From Chloromonas sp. AAM2 (Eukaryota; Chlorophyta; Chlorophyceae; Chlamydomonadales; Chlamydomonadaceae), in NCBI GenBank assembly GCA_004335635.1, contig QAXH01006112.1:20829-36746 (forward strand): 15,918 nt of DNA. Reading direction: 5' to 3'. The position numbers and the translations under genes are program-made. The notes under the pieces are model-generated. The model was not told where the DNA came from. It did no database searches and saw only the letters and a program-made list of their open reading frames with translations. Below are positions 9,401 through 15,918 of this stretch, piece after piece; position 1 is the stretch's first letter, and every line of letters begins with the position of its first letter.

Positions 9401-12400
9401 TGCCGAGGAGTTCATGCTTCACAAGGGCGCCTCCATCGGCTACTGGCAGGGCGACGTGAGAAAGCTCATGGACGATGTGGACGCACTGAGGCCCACACTG
9501 TTTGCGGGTGTGCCGCGTGTCTTTGAGCGCATCTACAACGGAGTGCAGGACCAGGCACGTGGGAGCACGTCATAATGGACTGCGAGTAGTAGGGAGACTA
9601 GGGGCGGGAAGCAGCGTGCAGACAAACATGTGGTGTGGACGCCAGCTGCTGGCAATCGAGTCGGTGTGGGGCTGGTGAATGGCGAGGGTCAGCAGGCGGC
9701 TTGCAGCCGATGTGCGTGACAACATGATTGGCAGCGCCGAGTAGCTTTGGAGTGCTGAGGCAACATGAGAGTTGGACGTTGCATAGCCGTGTACCCTGCA
9801 CGCTCCTGCCTGCGCTCAGGTGAAGAAGGGCGGTCTGCTCAAGCGGGCGGTCTTCAGCTACGCCTACAACCGCAAGCTGGCGTTCATGAAGGCGGGATGG
9901 AAGCACAACCAGGTGCGAAGCGCGCTGTTCAGGCGGCCGCTGTGGGCATGCCACTGCACGACTGCCTCCAGTATTCTGCAGATTCATATTTCACCTGGTG
10001 GTTCACAGGAGACATGACCTCGTCGCGATTGAACAACACTCAAAGTCAACAAAACTCTGCGCGGCCCGCAGTAGCCCTGATGACGTGTGGTCGTGGTGCC
10101 CCTGTGGTCTGTGCAGGCCTCCATGATCAGCGACTACCTGGTGTTCAACAAGATCAAGGCCAAGCTGGGCGGGCGCGTGCGGCTGATCGTGACGGGCGGC
10201 GCGCCCATGCCCTCCCACGTGGAGGAGTTCCTCAAGGTCACCATGTGCGCTCCGCTGGTGCAGGTAAGATACAAGCTTACTATGGAACCAAAGCGAGGAC
10301 GTGAAATCCAGAAACCAGCGGGGCGTCAGGCAGGGCTAACGGCTCTGGGAGGCTGATCTATGGCAGAAGGAATCAGGAGGGGGGCTCGGTACAGAAGCGC
10401 GCTAGATACAGGATTCAGTGGGCATCAGGCAGGGATGACCAACTCGTGGGAAGCCAGATGGGCAACGAGAGGTGTGGAGGACAGAGCTTGTGCGCAGGCC
10501 ACGTGCAGTTGCTATGAGGCAAGCTGTGAAGCCTTGAAAGCCACTCGTGCCTATGGGTCCGCGTCACACCCAAGCATGACACCGACTGTTGAAGGCTCCT
10601 GAAGCCGACCAAGCGCCTGACACTCGTTAGCAGTAGTGAAACCGCTCTCATCCGTTTCCTTACTTGCACAGGGTTATGGCCTGACCGAGACGTGCGCTGC
10701 TTCTTTCATCTCCTTCCCGTACGACTTCGAGCAGTGCTACACTGTGGGTCCGCCCATGCCCCACACGGAGCTGCGGCTGCAGGCGTGCCCCGAGATGGGC
10801 TACGATCCAGTGGCTGACCCGCCCCGGGGCGAGGTGTGCATCCGAGGCCCCGGCGTGTTCACCGGCTACTACAAGGAACCAACCCTCACTAAGGAAGCAA
10901 TTGGTTAGTGAGGAGGCCGAGGGTTGCTTGTGGATGACCTTCATTCTAGGATTTTGATAAGTCTAGTGGATGCGCTGCGATCTAGCGCCATCTCTGCATG
11001 CCAATGTGAGTGTTATGATACTGTCTGGCTTGTGCTGTGCTCTTCCTGCCTGACAGCATCTTGCACCAATACCCCATGTATGACGGGTGGTTGCACGTGT
11101 GTATGTGTGCAGATGCTGACGGTTTCTTCCACACCGGCGATGTGGGTGAGATCACTCCCACCGGCGCACTGAAGATCATAGACCGCATGAAGAACCTCTT
11201 CAAGCTCAGCCATGGTGAGGAGGCAGCCAGCCGGCGACCTTATTCTTGTACTTCTGATTTCAGGAAATGCACGACAGCACCCGACCTGGCGATGTGCAGC
11301 CTGTAGGCAATGACAGACATGACCTAGACCTTTGACACAAGTACTCATGTATGATGAGACCTCTTGTGACTTTGGTGAATGGAACAGGCTTGTCACCTAC
11401 ATATCATGAGTGATGACGCGGCCTTGGACAGAAACATGCATGGGACGGAAGCACGTTTGGTGTAGCTTCCTAGCAAAGATTCCCTCTGGCCGTCATTGCA
11501 CAAGTGTCATGCAACAGTTCATACGTGCGTACAGACGTGCTGCTTCTTGCCATGTGTTTCTTGTTGCATCCTTGCTTTGTACACCACACAGGCGTCAAGC
11601 AGCGATTTGCAGACGCAGACGCAGACGATCTTGTTGCATCATACCTTGTGCCGCAGGCGAGTACATTGCCGTTGAGCGCGTGGAGAACGTGTACAAGGAG
11701 TGCCCCGTGGTTGAGCAGATCTGGGTGTACGGCAACAGCCAAGAGAGCTCCCTGGTGGCGGTGGTGATCCCGCAGGAGGGGCCGCTCAGGGACGCGGCAG
11801 CACAGCAGGGGCTGCAGGGGGCGAAGGACATGCCCTTCAAGGTGGGACAGGCCAGGGCAGCTGGGCAGGGCACGTCGCTGTAGTCTTGGTGGCACTTGTG
11901 CATGTTTAGGATACCAATGCAAAGGGGCACTGCGTATGAAATGCAAGACTGGAGTGCAAGTGCGCGGTGTCTGCTGGTGTGGCATCTTCCAACTGGCGGT
12001 GCGGCAACTGCATGAACAGCCTCTTCATATGGGCATGTACCAGCACATCTACCAGCCCATCTACCAGCCCATGTACCAGCCCATGTACCAGCCCATCTAC
12101 CAGCCCATATACCAGCCCATGTACCAGCCCATGTACCAGCCCATGTACTAGCCCATGTACCAGCCCATATATTATTGACAGTACGTGATCTGATCCTGAG
12201 TGCAGGAGCTGCTGGGCAATGACGCGGCTCGGGCTGCGGTGGTGGCCCAGCTCAAGACAACAGCCAAGGCAGCTAAGCTCAAGGTGAGGTCGAGTTTGCT
12301 GTATCAGTTTTGTGTCATGACGACAATGCACCAGTCTGTTGGAAATGCCATTTTTTCACATGCATTTCCAAATGCCTGTTCACACACGTATGTTCACACC

Positions 12401-13199
12401 ACTCTCAGCAGTTGGGTGTAACACAAGACCTGCTGCTGTTCAGCTTATCATGCAACAGGTTGCCTGGCATGCAACCTGATGGCCAGTCACGTGTTGCAAG
12501 CCAAGGAAACACCTTGTAAGCTTTGTATTGATCGATTGAGTCCGTCAGCATCGCAACCAACCATTCTACGGCCGATCATTGGTTCTGGGCTCAGGGTTTT
12601 GAGGAGATTAAGAGCGTGCATCTTGAGGAGGAGCAGTTCAGTGTGGAGAACGACTGCATTACGCCATCGTTCAAGCTCAAGCGTGGACAGCTGCAGAAAC
12701 GCTACCAGAAGGTGAGTGCACTGCTGCTAGTGACCCTGTCATGTAGATTATGTCAAGAAAGTAACCAGCCAGGCTGACTGAACCTGCTCTGCTCTACGGC
12801 TGACCTGACACTGTAGGCGTGGAAGTGGCCAGCCGTGATGGGAAGGTTGTAGATGTAGGCATGTTGCGTATTGGCCACAAAGTTCTCAGTGGTTGATGTC
12901 TTGATGTGATTGTTACTCGGTTTTCCCTATCTGAAACCACGCCCAACAGAAAGTCCACTCACAATACATGCAAATCTCAGCGCACTCGGCGATTTCAGTT
13001 CCTGCACAGTATTGCGTTGATTTCAAAGCTGAGAAGGTACTCCTGCCACGGTAATCTGGCACTGCTGCTGGCTGATGCCATGTGGCCCGTCGCCAACCCG
13101 TGTGCATGCCTGACACTAGTACCTCTTGCTGCGCTTGCCTTGCAGGCCATCGACAACATGTACAACGAGCTCAGGAAGTCTACACCCCGGGCAACGTGA
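6481..13199 (+). CDS. LACS: Long-chain acyl-CoA synthetase (fatty acid:CoA ligase, AMP-forming)
   Basis: It activates fatty acids to acyl-CoA with ATP through an acyl-adenylate, feeding lipid synthesis, remodelling or beta-oxidation. My sixteen exons are 6481-6629, 7162-7378, 7622-7729, 7906-8010, 8390-8522, 8755-8831, 9055-9122, 9398-9554, 9820-9912, 10117-10263, 10672-10903, 11113-11214, 11657-11841, 12206-12283, 12595-12711 and 13146-13199. All phases match and they give 673 residues, normal for plant/algal LACS. The N-terminus has the family segment [19 protein letters not shown]. Then come the P-loop YTSGTTGNPKG (232-242), the linker motif GYGLTE (419-424), the adenine motif DGFFHTGD (498-505) and the signature [16 protein letters not shown] (517-532). 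There is no N-terminal hydrophobic segment, no C-terminal SKL-type signal (it ends PRAT) and no obvious PTS2, so a cytosolic or ER-surface enzyme is the likeliest reading. Intron 8 (9555-9819) appears to start with GC (CAG|GCACGT); all other introns are GT-AG. The paralogue number cannot be assigned. Confidence 0.95.
7394..7435. repeat. Perfect 42-base palindrome in LACS intron 2
   Basis: Two 21-base arms meet with no spacer at ACGCA|TGCGT. The left arm begins TAATCACCCAGACT and the right arm ends AGTCTGGGTGATTA. Every base pairs, and the symmetry stops at both ends (A7393 against C7436). It begins 16 bases after the exon 2 splice junction, so the pre-mRNA could form a 21-bp hairpin beside the donor. 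Confidence 0.93.
12035..12166. repeat. 12-base minisatellite, 11 units, in LACS intron 13
   Basis: Eleven contiguous units of consensus ATGTACCAGCCC run from 12035 to 12166. Units vary at the third base (ATG, ATC or ATA) and rarely elsewhere (CAC in unit 1, CTAG in unit 10). The array sits 39 bases before the exon 14 acceptor. Its period is a multiple of three, so both strands stay open (MYQP-like on plus, GLVH-like on minus). This explains spurious ORFs here. Confidence 0.95.
12340..12370. repeat. Inverted repeat, 9-base arms, LACS intron 14
   Basis: TGGAAATGC (12340-12348) pairs with GCATTTCCA (12362-12370) around a 13-base T-rich loop. It may be a hairpin; no function is inferred. Confidence 0.5.
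12456..12478. repeat. Inverted repeat, 8-base arms, LACS intron 14
   Basis: CAGGTTGC (12456-12463) pairs with GCAACCTG (12471-12478) around a 7-base loop. It is the second small hairpin in the same 311-base intron. Confidence 0.5.
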
Positions 13200-13444
13200 T
13201 TTAACAAAGCAGCACGAGCATTCATTTGCGTTCATGATAATCGTAACAGCAATTTGAAGATTTTGTTGCCAATAGCTCAGCACCAAGAAGCACTCACAGC
13301 TTGCGGTGGCATTAGCTGGAGGCCTATAGTCAGGCCCGGCACAGTCAATCATTTAATTGATGCTGCAACCCACATGTAGCTGGGATTTTGGCTCTGGCAT
13401 CTGTGGTGAGGATCCCGGATAAGGATGCCGTTGACGCATTTTAA

Positions 13445-13500
13445 TTACAAGCTTGGTTCTTTGGAGACGTGGTTTTTCATTGGGAAAACGCAAGATTACA
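13445..13500 (-). terminator. Putative polyadenylation signals of NAT9
   Basis: TTACA on the plus strand at 13496-13500 and 13445-13449 is TGTAA on the minus strand, 160-215 bases past the NAT9 stop codon. Both lie inside the predicted LACS 3' UTR, so the two convergent transcripts would overlap. Confidence 0.45.
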
Positions 13501-13603
13501 ACAAAGCAAAGCATTGCTCTTACCGAGCGGGTACATATTGTAGAGCCTGTATAGCTTGCACGTATACTCAGAAGACAATTTTGTATTCTTTGTGTTTGTG
13601 AAA

Positions 13604-13608
13604 TGTAA
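13604..13608 (+). terminator. Putative polyadenylation signal of LACS
   Basis: This is the first plus-strand TGTAA after the LACS stop at 13197-13199, implying a 3' UTR of about 420 bases that reaches almost to the NAT9 stop codon. Confidence 0.5.
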
Positions 13609-13659
13609 CATACTGTTTATCAAATCTCCTCTTTGAGCACAAGGTGTGTTGGACAGCCA

Positions 13660-14384
13660 TCAATTAAATGTGCCGTACTGAAGCTGTCTCTGCATGAGCT
13701 CCGCATGTGCCTGGCTGTTAGGTGATACATCCAACTCCATGTGCACCTCGTGAAAGACAGCCACACGCTTCGTCTCCTGGTACCCCAGCTGCTGGAAGAG
13801 AGCCAGAGAAGGAGCATTGTCTTCCAGAATCTTTGCCCTGCAATTGACAAGCATCCTTGGACGCGTCAGGACATAGACCTCAGCAGCAGCCTCACAGCAG
13901 GGAAAGAGTGGGTAAAAGCGTTGACTGACCTGAAGCGGGTAACGGCGAGGCGCGCTACAGCGAACGCCATCATCAGCTGCAGCGCTTCCCGAGCGATGCC
14001 TTTCCTGCGCGAGTTCTCCTCCGCGACCATGACCTCTATCTCAGTGATGCTGCGATCATCAGGATCGTTCCAGTAGAGGTTGACGTCGCCAGCCATGAGG
14101 CGCATGCGCTTCTGCAGCGGAAGCGCTGTGGGGCCGCCCTGCTCTCCGCATGCAGCCACTGTTGAAGCTGTTGTGTCAAGTATGATGAATGTGCATTTCT
14201 CTTCATCGTCTGTCCAGGAAGCCTGCATTGCATACTCCTCCTCCATGCTGAGGGGCTCACTCTCTGTGGTCTGCTGCAGCTCGGGATTCTTCATCCACTC
14301 ATGGTAAGTTGGGACATGCTCTTGCCGGTATGGCACCAGGAGGCAGGATGTGCCCGCAATGGTCATGTTCTCATTGATCTTCAT
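13660..14384 (-). CDS. NAT9: NAT9-like N-acetyltransferase (GNAT family)
   Basis: This GNAT acetyltransferase transfers acetyl from acetyl-CoA. Animal NAT9 has been linked to tubulin/microtubule stability; the algal substrate is unknown. Two exons, 14384-13930 and 13837-13660, join in matching phase across a 92-base intron (TTCAG|GTCAGT and TTGCAG|G), giving 210 residues, close to the usual NAT9 length. The N-terminus carries the NAT9 segment LVPYRQEHVPTYHEWMKNPE, then SEPLSMEEEYAMQASW and KCTFIILD. Next come GDVNLYWNDPDD, EIEVMVAEENSRRKGIARE (the acetyl-CoA-binding R/Q-x-x-G-x-A/G type turn, here RRKGIA) and, in exon 2, AKILEDNAPSLALFQQLGY. A short Ala/Gly-rich insert precedes the GDVNLY segment. 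The start at 14384 aligns with the family start. The gene is convergent with LACS and divergent from the HIRAN gene. Confidence 0.93.
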
Positions 14385-14705
14385 TCAACGAAGGGCTGTG
14401 ATAAAATGCAGCCCGTACTGCAGTGGCTGCAATTCGCCTCACTCGCCTGTCTGTTGTCCTGATTGCCTCTGGTTTTTATACCTTACTCGCACGCAAAGAC
14501 AAATCAAGATGAGTCTGCAATAAAAATCAAAAGGCCCATGTGCATGAGTGAGATGATTCTTTTTGTGTCCCCGCGACTGCCTCGGACTTCACCGCCTGCG
14601 ACAAGGTCTGGGCTCTGCGTGTGCTTGAAAGCGTTACGGCCTCATGCTCAGCGAAACGAAGGCTTCGTAAGGTCACATAAGCTCATCGTCAAACATCGTT
14701 GCAAC
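14385..14705. promoter_or_regulatory. Upstream region between divergent NAT9 and HIRAN genes
   Basis: These 321 bases separate the NAT9 start (minus) from the preferred HIRAN start (plus) and probably hold both promoters. The plus-strand frame of HIRAN exon 1 stays open back to an ATG at 14463, so part of this could instead encode an 81-residue N-terminal extension. That extension has no recognisable features. I see no clear promoter element. Confidence 0.4.
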
Positions 14706-15793
14706 ATGGGTCATAACCTAACCATCGGCCCCACAAGTCGTTTTGTCCGCTCCTGGGCAGGGCGCCTTGGGCAAACACGAAGTATCAGAACCATCCGTGT
14801 CAAAGCCCAGAAGCCCCAGACCCCCGGGACTTTGCCACCCGAGGTGAGGCAAAAGAAGCAGCACAGGGCCAGCTAACAGAGCTATCTTTATCATGGCTCG
14901 CACGTCACCAAATGAGAGCTGCTCTCATCTTGTTACAGTGGCTCGTTACAACCAAAGGGACCGCATCATCTGACACCCAATCAATGCCAGAACAACATCC
15001 ATCATCACTTCCCGTGTTTGCTCATCCTCGTGGTCACCGTGCAGGAGGTCACAAAGCTGGTGCAGGAGCACAGGACATTGCTAGCCAGGCTGCCAGGCTC
15101 AAAAACTAACATCGCTGGAGTGACATTTGAAGGCCGGCAGGTGGGGCCGGTCAGATGCTGCGTCATCATCGAAAGAAGTCAAGCAATTGAGCAGGATGTC
15201 TTCTGCCAACTAAGATTCTAAGCAAGAATGGGCACGATGTGTTGCTGCCTCTGCACAACTCAGGCTTGTAAAGACAGTCACACCATGCACTTCCCATGCC
15301 CTGACATACTGCCCATCTGTTTTCCTTTCCTGCCCTGCTGCAGTACCATGTAAAGAACTTGCAGAGATATCAAGGCGTGCTACTGGTCCCAGAGCCCAGC
15401 AACCCTTACGACAGCTCGGCCGTGGCGGTGCGTACAGTCACTGGCGTGCCGCTGGGCTACATTCCCAGGGGGCAGAACCAGCGGCTGTCCCAGCAGGGCA
15501 TCCTCCCCGGCAATGTGCTCAGCGCAGGCCCCGTGACAACGAAGGACGTGTATGGTGCCTCTATCTGGTTTCACCCGGATGCTTTGCCGCTGCTGCCCCT
15601 GCCCCTGCCCAAGGCTGTCACCGCGCCCACATCACAAGAGCTCAAGGCAATGCTGTCCCAGTCAAGCCCGGCAAGCCGGGTGCGTCGCTGCTTGTTCAAC
15701 AGCCCTCCTGATGTGTGCATCAACACAGCCAGCCTGGTACAGTCGCTTGTCCGTACACTGGAGCATGCAGATCAAGCATTACAAACACAGTAG
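14706..15793 (+). CDS. Stand-alone HIRAN-domain protein, probably organelle-targeted
   Basis: Three exons, 14706-14843, 15045-15140 and 15344-15793, join in phase 0 at GT-AG junctions and give 227 residues. The HIRAN domain begins around residue 68 with NIAGVTFEGRQ. It continues in exon 3 with YHVKNLQRYQGVLLVPEPSN, PYDSSAVAV and GVPLGYIPRGQNQRLSQQG. These match the HIRAN pattern of a Gxxx(Y/F)-type first strand, a conserved EPxNxYDxxAVxV core and a GYIPR strand. In Rad5/HLTF-type proteins HIRAN binds 3' single-stranded DNA ends. Here there is no helicase or RING domain, and about 90 C-terminal residues match no domain I know. The first 37 residues are Ser/Thr/Arg-rich, with almost no acidic residues, and end IRVKAQ, which looks like a chloroplast or mitochondrial transit peptide. 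The start at 14706 is preferred for that reason; ATG 14463 is in frame and possible. Organelle targeting is inferred. Confidence 0.8.
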
Positions 15794-15918
15794 CACGATG
15801 TGACTGCACTTTCCGTATAAGCAGCTGCTGGTTGCTTGAAAAGATACCTGGTGTGAATGGCGCCACAAGGAGCTTCACACTGCATCGTCCACCGTCCGTG
15901 TGCTAGCCCGGAACCCAA
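15794..15918 (+). other. 3' flank of the HIRAN gene
   Basis: This is probably 3' UTR. No TGTAA occurs before the window ends, so the polyadenylation site is likely outside. Confidence 0.4.

Noticed and set aside
9559..9819. Conventional GT donor for LACS intron 8 at GCAC|GTGGGA
   Set aside because: It leaves phase 1 while the acceptor needs phase 0, so the join would shift the frame out of the LACS sequence.
12035..12166. CRISPR array
   Set aside because: Units are contiguous 12-mers without unique spacers, in a eukaryotic intron.
11906..12331. Long minus-strand ORF and plus-strand ORFs with GLVH or MYQP repeats
   Set aside because: They are open only because the 12-base intronic repeat is a multiple of three and mostly lacks stops; the array is in LACS intron 13.
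13741..14307. Plus-strand ORFs opposite NAT9
   Set aside because: They mirror the NAT9 exons, which match their family end to end on the minus strand.

Overview
The window looks like nuclear DNA of a green alga. Its genes are split by many GT-AG introns of roughly 100-740 bases, coding exons are GC-richer than introns, and TGTAA motifs (the usual green-algal polyadenylation signal) follow most stop codons. Moderate base composition and the family mix suggest a trebouxiophyte (Coccomyxa/Trebouxia-like) more than Chlamydomonas, but that is a weak inference. I rebuilt four spliced genes by hand. In every one, all exon phases match and the joined exons keep family motifs in order.

Layout. (1) 3-682, + strand: the decayed C-terminal part of a superfamily 1 DNA helicase, broken by one frameshift and one in-frame TGA. 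It resembles helicases of large DNA viruses and mobile elements. (2) 683-1406: no intact gene; a possible decayed minus-strand reading frame and a 16-base direct repeat. (3) 6239-1407, - strand: a nine-exon inositol polyphosphate kinase (ITPK, ATP-grasp), with the extended N-terminal domain seen in plant ITPK4. (4) 6481-13199, + strand: a sixteen-exon long-chain acyl-CoA synthetase of 673 residues, head-to-head with ITPK across about 240 bases. (5) 14384-13660, - strand: a two-exon NAT9-type GNAT acetyltransferase, tail-to-tail with the acyl-CoA synthetase; their 3' ends probably overlap. (6) 14706-15793, + strand: a three-exon stand-alone HIRAN-domain protein with a likely organelle transit peptide, divergent from NAT9.

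The genes are functionally unrelated housekeeping genes (inositol phosphate signalling, fatty-acid activation, protein acetylation, a DNA-binding-type domain) in alternating divergent and convergent order. I see no operon-like system, CRISPR array, tRNA, rRNA or intact transposon. The least ordinary items are the helicase relic at the left edge, a perfect 42-base palindrome just inside LACS intron 2, a 26-base tandem repeat that triplicates the ITPK exon 3 splice donor, a 12-base minisatellite in LACS intron 13, a probable GC-AG intron in LACS, and the apparently organelle-targeted HIRAN protein.
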